Source of the DNA: Deltaproteobacteria bacterium
Lineage (GTDB): Bacteria > Desulfobacterota > Dissulfuribacteria > Dissulfuribacterales > QOAL01
Assembly: GCA_015494395.1 (NCBI GenBank)
Contig: WGBG01000088.1
Coordinates: 1-47,226, forward strand
DNA: 47,226 bases
Direction: 5' to 3'
Part shown: positions 37,416 to 45,622 of the stretch, in pieces
Layout of the letters: every line of letters starts with the position of its first letter
Numbering within the stretch: position 1 is the stretch's first letter
Position numbers and translations under genes: made by a program
Notes under the pieces: model-generated
What the model saw: only the letters and a program-made list of their open reading frames with translations
What the model was told of the DNA's origin: nothing
The model's database searches: none

Positions 37416-37925
37416 ATGAAACTCTTTGACAAAACAATAGGGGTGCTGGAGCAGGCAATAAAGCTCAGAAGCAAACGTAATTCCGTGCTTGCAGGAAATA
37501 TTGCAAATGTTGATACACCTGGCTACAGGCCCAGGGATGTGAAGTTCAGAAAGCTCATGGAAAACTATATGGACAGGCCCGTGGATTCCAGGCTTTCGGT
37601 TACAGACCCTGATCATCTGCTTCCTGCATCCTCCTCCACTGCTGCGGCGCAGGCCTCATCAGCCAGGGACGTTGTTACGCTATCCGGCGCAGCCCGGGGG
37701 GAGCGGCTTGCCACAACTGATCCCCGCCATTTTTCCACAGGCAGCCGGGATGAAAATCCGTCTATAGAGGTTTCAACAGAGCGGGGCGTTCCAAACAGTG
37801 TTGATCTTGACCGGGAGATGGCAGAGCTTGCAGCAAATAATCTGCAGTACCAGGCTGCAGTAAGTGCACTGATAAAGAAATTTGAAGGTCTAATGACCGC
37901 CATAACCGAAGGAGGCAAACAGTGA
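37416..37925 (+). CDS. flgB: Flagellar basal-body rod protein FlgB
   Basis: KLFDKTIGVLEQAIKLRSKRNSVLAGNIANVDTPGYRPRDVKF. Confidence 0.93.
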   Translation: MKLFDKTIGVLEQAIKLRSKRNSVLAGNIANVDTPGYRPRDVKFRKLMENYMDRPVDSRLSVTDPDHLLPASSSTAAAQASSARDVVTLSGAARGERLATTDPRHFSTGSRDENPSIEVSTERGVPNSVDLDREMAELAANNLQYQAAVSALIKKFEGLMTAITEGGKQ

Positions 37926-38362
37926 ATCTTCTTGACTCCATAACCATAAGCGCTACCGGGCTATCAGCCCAGAGGACCAGGCTGAACATAGCCTCCATGA
38001 ATCTTGCCAATGCCAATGTTACACGAACCGTTGACGGAGGGCCTTACAGGGCAAAATCCGTTGTGTTTACAGCGGAAAAATACAGGCCCGAGGCAGAAGG
38101 CACAGGGTTTGAGGCAGAGCTTGAAAAGGCAGTTGAGACCGTGAAGGTGGCAGAGATTGTTGAAGATCCTGATCCATTCATACAGGTTTATGATCCTGGC
38201 CATCCTGATGCAGATGCAGAGGGCATGGTGAGTTATCCCAATGTGAATACCATGGAGCAGATGGTTGATGTAATGAATGCTTCAAGGGCATACGAGGCAA
38301 ATGCGACTGTGCTTGAGACAGCCAAGAGTATGGCGCTCAAGGCAATAGACATAGCCAGGTAA
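37922..38362 (+). CDS. flgC: Flagellar basal-body rod protein FlgC
   Basis: ISATGLSAQRTRLNIASMNLANANVTRTVDGGPYRAKSVVF...YPNVNTMEQMVDVMNASRAYEANATVLETAKSMA. Confidence 0.95.
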   Translation: MNLLDSITISATGLSAQRTRLNIASMNLANANVTRTVDGGPYRAKSVVFTAEKYRPEAEGTGFEAELEKAVETVKVAEIVEDPDPFIQVYDPGHPDADAEGMVSYPNVNTMEQMVDVMNASRAYEANATVLETAKSMALKAIDIAR

Positions 38363-38367
38363 AGATT

Positions 38368-38694
38368 ATGAATATTAATGAACTTAACAGGTTAAATCCT
38401 GGGGCAGGCAGTGCTGTATCGGGTGCGGATGCGTTGGGTAATGGCACTGCTGACGGCATTAAATCCGGGAGGCAGGGCGAATTCGGGGCAATGCTTGAGG
38501 ATGCCCTGGAAAATGTCAATGACCAGATGCTCCAGTCTGGTGAGATGGTTCAGAAAATGGCATCTGGTGAAGATGTTGATATTGCAGATACGATGATATC
38601 TGTAACAAAGGCCGGGATATCATTCCGCATGCTTCTGCAGGTGCGTAACAAGGCGCTTTCAGCCTATGAAGAGATAATGAGAATGTCGGTCTGA
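38368..38694 (+). CDS. fliE: Flagellar hook-basal body protein FliE
   Basis: GEDVDIADTMISVTKAGISFRMLLQVRNKALSAYEEIMRMSV; position after flgC. Confidence 0.92.
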   Translation: MNINELNRLNPGAGSAVSGADALGNGTADGIKSGRQGEFGAMLEDALENVNDQMLQSGEMVQKMASGEDVDIADTMISVTKAGISFRMLLQVRNKALSAYEEIMRMSV

Positions 38695-38725
38695 TTAATA
38701 GCTCAAGGCTGAAAGCAAATGAAGG

Positions 38726-38950
38726 GTATCTATTCAGCGTGGTAACTGGTCTTGCTTTGGAGTGACTTTGAACAATTTCGTAGTTTTTCTTGGCGAAGCG
38801 CAGCCATAAAAATCGCGTCTGTCTGAGCGAGGCACGAGCGAGTTTCGCGATTTTGGCGGAGCAAGCCTTAGAAAAACTAGAAATTGTTCTCCGGAACGGA
38901 AAAACAAGACCATTTACCAACCTCATTCAATAAATGCGCTGGACAGTTAC
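38726..38950 (+). mobile_element. Family I MITE-like element (copy C), 225 bp, target duplication AATGAAGG, between fliE and fliF
   Basis: Begins GTATCTATTCAGCGT, ends GCGCTGGACAGTTAC; AATGAAGG at 38718-38725 and 38951-38958. Confidence 0.92.
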
Positions 38951-39086
38951 AATGAAGGCATGATGGTTTGCCTTTATCTTTCAGCTTCCAGCTTTCAGCG
39001 ACTTTCGTGTCAGGGGGTGACAAATCTGATGTCATGAAAGTTTCAGTACCGGATAAGAGCGATTGCCGGATATCAGGAGAGGTGCT

Positions 39087-40694
39087 ATGGCAGGCGCAAA
39101 GGATTACATAGAGCAGCTAAAGACGCTCTTTACCAACATGGACAGAAGGCAGCAGCTCATTGCAGGAGGCGTGGTGCTGTTTGTCCTGGCAGGGTTTGCT
39201 GCACTTGTCTTTTTTACCAACCGTGTTGACTATGCAACGCTCTATTCTGACATTGATCAGGCCGATGCGGCGGATATTGTAAAGTGGCTGAAGGATGAAA
39301 ATATTCCCTACAGGCTGGCACATGGAGGCACCACGGTTCAGGTGCCTGCAGAAAAGGTCTATGACATAAGGCTTGCCCTTGCAGGCGCAGGGCTTCCAAG
39401 CGGAAAGACCCCGGGCTTCAGCCTGTTTGACAAGACCAATCTGGGCGCAACCGATTTTGTCCAAAGGGTCAACTACCAGCGTGCCCTGCAGGGGGAACTT
39501 GAAAAGACCATTGAACGGTTTCCCCAGGTGAAGTCCGCACGGGTCCATGTTGCCTCTCCAAAGGAGTCGCTTTTTGTAAGTGAAAGGCAGCCGGTGACGG
39601 CATCGGTGGTGCTTACGCTTAAACGAGGCACCGAGATGAGCCCTGAGCAGGTAAAGAGCATTGTTCACCTTGTTGCCAGCGCAGTGCCAAGGCTTCATAA
39701 GGAGCACATATCCGTGGTGGATACCTCGGGAAATGTGCTCTACGAGTACAGGGACAAGAGCCTTCCGGACCAGGCTGCAATGACAAGCGCACAGCTTGTG
39801 TACCAGCGAAGGCTTGAGGAGTATTACAAGCATAAGATATCAACCATGCTTGAAGATGCCCTGGGGCAGGGAAAGGCAGTGGTTCAGGTCTCTGCAGATA
39901 TTGACTTTGATCACACCGAGGTAAACGAGGAGCGTTTTGACCCTGATACCATTGCCGTCAGAAGCGAACAGCTCTCCGAGCAGAAGGAGTATGACAAGAA
40001 CGCCGGGGGAATCCCCGGGGTAAAGGGTGGTCTTGCCAACAAGCTCCAGGGAAATCTTAATAGCGCAGAGGCACAGAATGTAATCTCCAAGAAGAAAGAT
40101 GAAACAAGGAATTACGAGGTAAGCCGTGTCCAGCGCCAGACAAGGGCTGCGCTTGGCAGATTGAAGAGGCTCTCTGTTGGCGTACTTGTTGACGGCACCT
40201 ATACTGAAAAGGATGGCAAAAAGGTCTATACGCCAAGAGCTCCTGAAGAGATGGCAAAACTTCAGAATATAGTCAGGGCTGCAATGGGGTTCAGTGAAGA
40301 GCGTGGCGATGATCTCAGCGTTCAGAACGTGCCGTTTACCAAGACCGTGACTTCTGCTGCCACGCTTCCCCAAATCTTGGATGTGGGTGTCAAGGTGTTG
40401 AAACCTGTTTCCAACCTGCTTTTGGCAATACTGTTTATCTTTCTTGTCCTGAGGCCCCTGCTGAACAAGTATGTGCTTGCAGAAAAGGAGAAAGAGCCTG
40501 GAGAAGAGGAAGCTGCTGGCATGCTTGAGGGGGACCTGCTTGCAGAGGCAGAGACACCCATCCCCTTTGAGCCAACTCCTGACGCCACCCAGGAGCTCAG
40601 GGACCTTGCAAATGATTATCCAGAAAGGGCTGCTGCCCTGATTAAGGTTTGGTTGAGAGAAAAGGGCGGAGGAGAGGATGTCAGTAATAAGTGA
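39087..40694 (+). CDS. fliF: Flagellar M-ring protein FliF
   Basis: TLYSDIDQADAADIVKWLKDENIPYRLAHGGTTVQVPAEKVYDIRLALAGAGLP...; RBS AGGAGAGG before ATG at 39087. Confidence 0.95.
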   Translation: MAGAKDYIEQLKTLFTNMDRRQQLIAGGVVLFVLAGFAALVFFTNRVDYATLYSDIDQADAADIVKWLKDENIPYRLAHGGTTVQVPAEKVYDIRLALAGAGLPSGKTPGFSLFDKTNLGATDFVQRVNYQRALQGELEKTIERFPQVKSARVHVASPKESLFVSERQPVTASVVLTLKRGTEMSPEQVKSIVHLVASAVPRLHKEHISVVDTSGNVLYEYRDKSLPDQAAMTSAQLVYQRRLEEYYKHKISTMLEDALGQGKAVVQVSADIDFDHTEVNEERFDPDTIAVRSEQLSEQKEYDKNAGGIPGVKGGLANKLQGNLNSAEAQNVISKKKDETRNYEVSRVQRQTRAALGRLKRLSVGVLVDGTYTEKDGKKVYTPRAPEEMAKLQNIVRAAMGFSEERGDDLSVQNVPFTKTVTSAATLPQILDVGVKVLKPVSNLLLAILFIFLVLRPLLNKYVLAEKEKEPGEEEAAGMLEGDLLAEAETPIPFEPTPDATQELRDLANDYPERAAALIKVWLREKGGGEDVSNK

Positions 40695-41706
40695 GGGAGA
40701 CCTTCTTAATCCTTCAGGGCCTATAAAGGCTGCTATATTTCTCCTTGCCATGGGGGAAGAGTTCAGTGCCGAGGTGTTCAAGCATCTCAAGGACCAGGAG
40801 GTGCGAAAGGTATCCTCTCTTATGGCTCAGATAAGCAACATACCTGGTGAATCTGTGCAAATGGTGCTGGACGAGGTGAGGGAGAAGATGTCACTTGTCC
40901 AGGGTGAGGTGAGCGTGCCTGTGGAAGATTTCCTGAAAAAGGTCCTGTTCAGCTCCATGCCTGAAGAGCAGGCACGGGAGATCTATGAAGAAATCATGCG
41001 CCAGCTTCATCCTTCCACGTTTCAGAAGTTATCAAGTCTTGAGCCCAAGGTGATCGTAAACTTTCTTGCCAATGAACACCCCCAGACCATTGCCGTTATC
41101 CTGGCACACCTTGAGCCCGATTTTTCAGCCTCGGTGCTCTCGGAGCTTCCGGAGCGTATGCAGGCAGATGTTATGCTCCGAATTGCCAATCTTGAGAAGA
41201 TAAGCCCTGATATTGTGTCAGAGATAGACAGGGTGCTTGAGGAAGAGTTGTTTGCCGTGGAGATGAGTGATGCCACCAAGGTTGGAGGTGCTGAAAAGGT
41301 TGCTGAGATTCTGAATAATGTGGAGCGGACCCTTGAAGACTCACTGATGGAGCAGATAGAGGACAACTCAGAAGAGCTCGCCGAGGAGATCAGGAAGCTG
41401 ATGTTCAAGTTTGAGGATCTGCTTGAGGTGGATGACGGTGCAATCGTTACCATCCTCAAGGAGGTCAGCACTGATGAGCTTAAATTGGCCCTCAAGGCCG
41501 CCTCTGATGAACTTAAAGAGAAGTTCTTCGGTAATATGTCTGAAAGGGCAGGTCTTATGCTCAAGGAAGACCTGGAGATGATGGGGCCGGTAAAACTCAA
41601 GGATGTGGAGCTTGCACAGCAGGCGATTATCCGGGTTGCCAAGCGCCTTGAAAGTGAAGGAAAGATTGTTCTCGGCGGCAAGGGTGGCGAGGAAGTACTG
41701 GTTTAA
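40678..41706 (+). CDS. fliG: Flagellar motor switch protein FliG
   Basis: FLANEHPQTIAVILAHLEPDFSASVLSELPERMQADVMLRIANLE...MFKFEDLLEVDDGAIVTILKEV. Confidence 0.96.
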   Translation: MSVISEGDLLNPSGPIKAAIFLLAMGEEFSAEVFKHLKDQEVRKVSSLMAQISNIPGESVQMVLDEVREKMSLVQGEVSVPVEDFLKKVLFSSMPEEQAREIYEEIMRQLHPSTFQKLSSLEPKVIVNFLANEHPQTIAVILAHLEPDFSASVLSELPERMQADVMLRIANLEKISPDIVSEIDRVLEEELFAVEMSDATKVGGAEKVAEILNNVERTLEDSLMEQIEDNSEELAEEIRKLMFKFEDLLEVDDGAIVTILKEVSTDELKLALKAASDELKEKFFGNMSERAGLMLKEDLEMMGPVKLKDVELAQQAIIRVAKRLESEGKIVLGGKGGEEVLV

Positions 41707-41741
41707 GGGGCTGTACAAAAATAGTAAGGAGTGGCTGAGTC

Positions 41742-42710
41742 TTGGCAAGGATAATCAAAAAGGGACGGTGTGAACACCAGGTTGTCTGTGTCCCTGCGTC
41801 TGCTGACGCAGAGGGTCAGGAAGACGACTGTACCAGTGCGGAAGCAGCACGTTTTGATTTCCTGTCTGCATTCATAGAAACCGATGCTCAGGGGAATTCG
41901 CCTGAACAGGATGAGATTGCATCTGAACAGCCTGTGCCGGACCCTGTGGAGCAGGCACAGGCAGTTGCCAGGGATATAATTGAAAAGAGCCGCAGGTCTG
42001 CCGATGCCCTGCTTGAGGAGGCGCGGGAGGAGCTCAGGCTGGCTCAGAAAAAGAGTGAGGAGATAGAAAGCGAGGCCTATGCCGCAGGTTTTGAACAGGG
42101 CAAGAAAGATGGAGAGGAGATAGGAAGAAAACAGTACCAGGTTGTTGCCCAGCGGCTTGAAAAGCTCATAGAACGGATAAGTGAGGGTGCTGAGGCGCTG
42201 CTTCCGCAGTATGAGGCCCAGATGGTTGAGCTTGCCATGAGCGTTGCAAGACAGGTCATAGCAAGGGAGATAGAGATCTCGCCTGATATTGTGCTTGAAA
42301 GTATCCGGGCTGCCATGGAACAGGTTGTTGAGGGCTGCGCGGTTCATCTTCACCTGAACCCGGAAGATATTGAGAACCTGGAAGATGAGATAAGGGAGAA
42401 GTTTGTTGTGCCTGGAAGACAGGGGCTTGATATTGTGCCTGATCCACGGGTTGGCAGGGGCGGCTGTCTTATTGAGACCGAATATGGCCTGATTGATGCC
42501 ACCACCAAGGCAAAGTGGCAGGCGGTTTCAGATACAATCAAGAGGGTGCTGGCAGAGCGTACAGGGGCTGTATCATATTCCTCTGCCGCCGGTACCGGTG
42601 AAGGGCCTGATGAATCGTATTCTGTTGTGAATGACCAGGTGGAAGGGCCGTATATGTCGCATGATGAGGCAGAGTCACAGAATGAGCCGGAACAAAAGAG
42701 CGGTGAATAA
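41742..42710 (+). CDS. fliH: Flagellar assembly protein FliH (TTG start)
   Basis: Position between fliG and fliI; coiled-coil EEAREELRLAQKKSEEIESEAYAAGFEQGKKDGEE and FliH-type C-terminus. TTG at 41742 preceded by TAAGGAG. Confidence 0.88.
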   Translation: MARIIKKGRCEHQVVCVPASADAEGQEDDCTSAEAARFDFLSAFIETDAQGNSPEQDEIASEQPVPDPVEQAQAVARDIIEKSRRSADALLEEAREELRLAQKKSEEIESEAYAAGFEQGKKDGEEIGRKQYQVVAQRLEKLIERISEGAEALLPQYEAQMVELAMSVARQVIAREIEISPDIVLESIRAAMEQVVEGCAVHLHLNPEDIENLEDEIREKFVVPGRQGLDIVPDPRVGRGGCLIETEYGLIDATTKAKWQAVSDTIKRVLAERTGAVSYSSAAGTGEGPDESYSVVNDQVEGPYMSHDEAESQNEPEQKSGE

Positions 42711-42740
42711 TTTCCTGAACAGGACCAGTTACTAGGCTGA

Positions 42741-44078
42741 ATGGATCCCGGCATGGAAGAATTTGACAGCAGCATAGATTTTCTTCCCTATTTGAGCCAG
42801 GTGCCTGAGGTGCAGACCGTTCGTGCCTGCGGTATCGTCAACCAGGTAATCGGCATGGTGCTTGAAGGGCGCGGGCCTGGTGTTCCTGTGGGGGGGATCT
42901 GCCAGGTTGAGATGAAAAACGGCCCTGCCCTTACAGCCGAGGTGGTTGGGTTCAGGGAGAACCAGGTCCTGCTAATGCCCCTTGGGGATATGAGGGGGGT
43001 TGAGCCTGGGAACAAGATCTGGGTGACAGAGCAGAAGGCAACTGTTGCTGTGGGGCACGGGCTTCTTGGTAGAATCCTCGGGGGCACGGGAGAACCTATT
43101 GACAGAAAGGGGTTTGTTAATCCCGAGGACCATTATCCCCTGTATGCGGAGCCCCTTAACCCGATGGACAGGCCCCGGATCTCCCAGCCTGTGGACGTGG
43201 GAATCCGTGCCATCAATTCCTGCCTTACCCTTGGGAAGGGGCAGCGGATAGGTATCATGGCAGGCTCCGGCGTTGGCAAAAGCACGCTTCTTGGAATGAT
43301 AGCAAGGCATACACGGGCTGATGTCAATGTAATCGCCCTTATTGGTGAGCGTGGCAGGGAGCTTCGTGATTTTATTGAGCGGGACCTTGGCCCAGAGGGG
43401 CTTGCGCGATCCGTGGTGATAGTGGCAACATCTGATCAGCCTCCACTTATCCGCCTGCGGGGTGCGTATCTTGCCATGGCAGTAGCTGAGTTTTTTCGGG
43501 ACCAGGGCAAGGACGTAATACTTATGATGGATTCGGTTACCCGTTTTGCAATGGCCCACAGGGAAGTTGGGCTTGCGGTGGGTGAGCCGCCAACCTCAAG
43601 GGGTTACACCCCTTCTGTTTTTGGGGAGCTTCCAAGGCTCCTTGAGCGTGCCGGAAGCAAGTCCGGTGCAGGAAGCATCACGGGAATTTACACGGTGCTG
43701 GTGGAGGGCGATGACATGAACGAGCCAATTGCCGACTCCGTGCGGTCCATAGTTGATGGGCATATAGTGTTAAAGAGGGAACTGGCACACCGGGGGCATT
43801 ATCCGGCCATTGATATTTTGGCCAGCATAAGCAGGGTTATGCGGGATATTGTGGAGCCTGAGCAGATAGAGGCCTACCAGAAACTTATAAACGTGCTTTC
43901 AGCCTATCAGCGTGCTGAAGACCTGATAAATCTCGGGGCATACACCCACGGAACAAACCCTGAGATTGATTTTGCCATTGGTAAGATTGATGCTGTAAAA
44001 AAATTTCTCTGTCAGGCAGTGGATGAGGCGGCAGATTTTGAAAGCTCAAAAGAGCAGCTTATTAAACTGTTTGCCTGA
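42741..44078 (+). CDS. fliI: Flagellum-specific ATP synthase FliI
   Basis: Walker A GIMAGSGVGKSTLLGMIARHT; GYTPSVFGELPRLLERAG; EGDDMNEPIADSVRSIVDGHIVL. Confidence 0.96.
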   Translation: MDPGMEEFDSSIDFLPYLSQVPEVQTVRACGIVNQVIGMVLEGRGPGVPVGGICQVEMKNGPALTAEVVGFRENQVLLMPLGDMRGVEPGNKIWVTEQKATVAVGHGLLGRILGGTGEPIDRKGFVNPEDHYPLYAEPLNPMDRPRISQPVDVGIRAINSCLTLGKGQRIGIMAGSGVGKSTLLGMIARHTRADVNVIALIGERGRELRDFIERDLGPEGLARSVVIVATSDQPPLIRLRGAYLAMAVAEFFRDQGKDVILMMDSVTRFAMAHREVGLAVGEPPTSRGYTPSVFGELPRLLERAGSKSGAGSITGIYTVLVEGDDMNEPIADSVRSIVDGHIVLKRELAHRGHYPAIDILASISRVMRDIVEPEQIEAYQKLINVLSAYQRAEDLINLGAYTHGTNPEIDFAIGKIDAVKKFLCQAVDEAADFESSKEQLIKLFA

Positions 44079-44117
44079 CGCTTTTCACTCAATCTTGATG
44101 AATTGGTTTTGGTTGTA

Positions 44118-44325
44118 CCTAGATTGAGCGATTGTCGGATTTGCTGCAGATCCGCGAAAGAGGAATTCCCATAATAGTCGGCTATATGGGGATTCCTCTG
44201 ACAAAGGAGATGCAGTAAATACGGCAATCCCGAAGGGTTTCAAAATCTGGAAAGCTATAATCGACATAACTCCTTTTAATTTCATAAAAAAATAATTTTC
44301 CAGATTTTGAAACGCTCAATCTAGG
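44118..44325 (+). mobile_element. Family II MITE-like element, copy 2, 208 bp, target duplication TTGTA, between fliI and fliJ
   Basis: CCTAGATTGAGCG...CGCTCAATCTAGG; TTGTA at 44113-44117 and 44326-44330. Confidence 0.93.
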
Positions 44326-44355
44326 TTGTAGCCTTTTAAGGGAAAGATCACTTAA

Positions 44356-44799
44356 ATGCCATTCAGATTCCGGCTTGAGGCGCTGCTCTCCATGCGGGAG
44401 AGGCAGCAGGAAATGGCAGAAGCGCAGCTTTCCAGGGTGCTTGGGCGTCTGCAAGACTGCCGTGAGGCAATGGATATCCTCGAAAACAGGCTTTCAAAGG
44501 CAAGAAACCAGCTTGCAAGCGGCATTGAGAGCGGTATTACAGCAAGTGAATACTCTGCTCACAGCAACAATATATCAGCCCTTGAGGCGCGCCTTGAGGA
44601 GTTTCGCAAGGAGGAAACCCGTCTCAGGATGGAGGCCAACAGGGCGCGGCATAACCTCAAGGTGGCCCATCGGGAAAGGGAGCTTGTGGACAAGCTCAAG
44701 GCAAGGAAGTATGAGGAGTGGCTTTCCGAGGAGCAGCAAAGAGAGCAGAACGAGGCAGATGACCTCTCAACCATAAGGTATATTCGCCAGCACCAGTAG
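44356..44799 (+). CDS. fliJ: Flagellar export protein FliJ
   Basis: PFRFRLEALLSMRERQQEMAEAQLSRVLGRLQ; coiled coil; position after fliI. Confidence 0.88.
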   Translation: MPFRFRLEALLSMRERQQEMAEAQLSRVLGRLQDCREAMDILENRLSKARNQLASGIESGITASEYSAHSNNISALEARLEEFRKEETRLRMEANRARHNLKVAHRERELVDKLKARKYEEWLSEEQQREQNEADDLSTIRYIRQHQ

Positions 44800-44811
44800 A
44801 GGAATACAGAC

Positions 44812-45378
44812 GTGAATATAAGAATTCTCATAAGGACAGTATTGGTGCTCGTATGTATCAAGTTCATCCTGGCATCCGGCTATCTTTACTTTCAGGCAGC
44901 CCCGGACCCTTCCACTCCGGTTGAGGCAGTTGCAGCCTCATCATCCACAGGTGCAGGCGGCAGGAATATTGGCCCTGATGAACAGGGCTGCCGGCCTGAG
45001 CTAATTGATGTTTTAAAGGCAAGGGCACGCGAACTTGACAAGAGAAAGGCAGAGCTTGACCGCAGGGAGAAGGACATTGAACTTCTTAAAGGCGAGGTTG
45101 AAACCATGCTCAAGGAGCTTAAAAAGCTCCAGCAGCAGCTTGGCACACCTATCAAAAAGGCGCAAAAGGCAAGTGAGGAGCGTTTTCAGCACCTTGTAGG
45201 GGTGTACAGTTCAATGGAGCCCGGTCGTGCAGCGGCACTCCTTGGCAAAATGGATGAGAAGACCGTGACCCGCATATTTGCCTCAATGAAGAGCAAGAAG
45301 GTTGCAGCCATCATGGCGCTCATGGATCCGGATACGGCAGCCTCCATCAGTGCCCGGCTTACACGCATGGGGAAGTAA
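44812..45378 (+). CDS. MotE-like protein (coiled coil plus MgtE-N-like domain); GTG start
   Basis: Single TM, long coiled coil, C-terminal MEPGRAAALLGKMDEKTVTRIFASMKSKKVAAIMALMDPDTAASISARL. Confidence 0.82.
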   Translation: MNIRILIRTVLVLVCIKFILASGYLYFQAAPDPSTPVEAVAASSSTGAGGRNIGPDEQGCRPELIDVLKARARELDKRKAELDRREKDIELLKGEVETMLKELKKLQQQLGTPIKKAQKASEERFQHLVGVYSSMEPGRAAALLGKMDEKTVTRIFASMKSKKVAAIMALMDPDTAASISARLTRMGK

Positions 45379-45397
45379 GAGGTTTCATAAATTCCCA

Positions 45398-45622
45398 GTA
45401 TCTATTCAGTGTGGTAAATGGTCTTGTTTTGGAGTGACTTTGAAGAATTTCGTAGTTTTTCTTGGCGAAGCGCAGCCATAAAAATCGCGTCTGTCTGAGC
45501 GAGGTACGAGCGAGTTTCGCGATTTTGGCGTAGCAAGCCTTAGAAAAACAAGAAATTATTCACTGGAACGGAAAAACAAGACCATTTAAAACCTTATTAA
45601 GATGAATACGCTGAACAGTTAC
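45398..45622 (+). mobile_element. Family I MITE-like element (copy D), 225 bp, imperfect 8-bp flank repeat (AATTCCCA/AATCTCCA)
   Basis: GTATCTATTCAGTGT...ACGCTGAACAGTTAC; interior nearly identical to copies B and C; flanks match 6/8. Confidence 0.88.

Noticed and set aside
38516-38926. 136-aa minus-strand ORF over fliE and family I copy C
   Set aside because: Antisense to fliE and runs through a repeat element; no protein-family features.
39029-39075. Possible fourth family II copy (CATGAAAGT...AAGAGCGATTGCCGGAT) just upstream of fliF
   Set aside because: Only about 15 bp resemble the element; no TIR, no hairpin and no right end.
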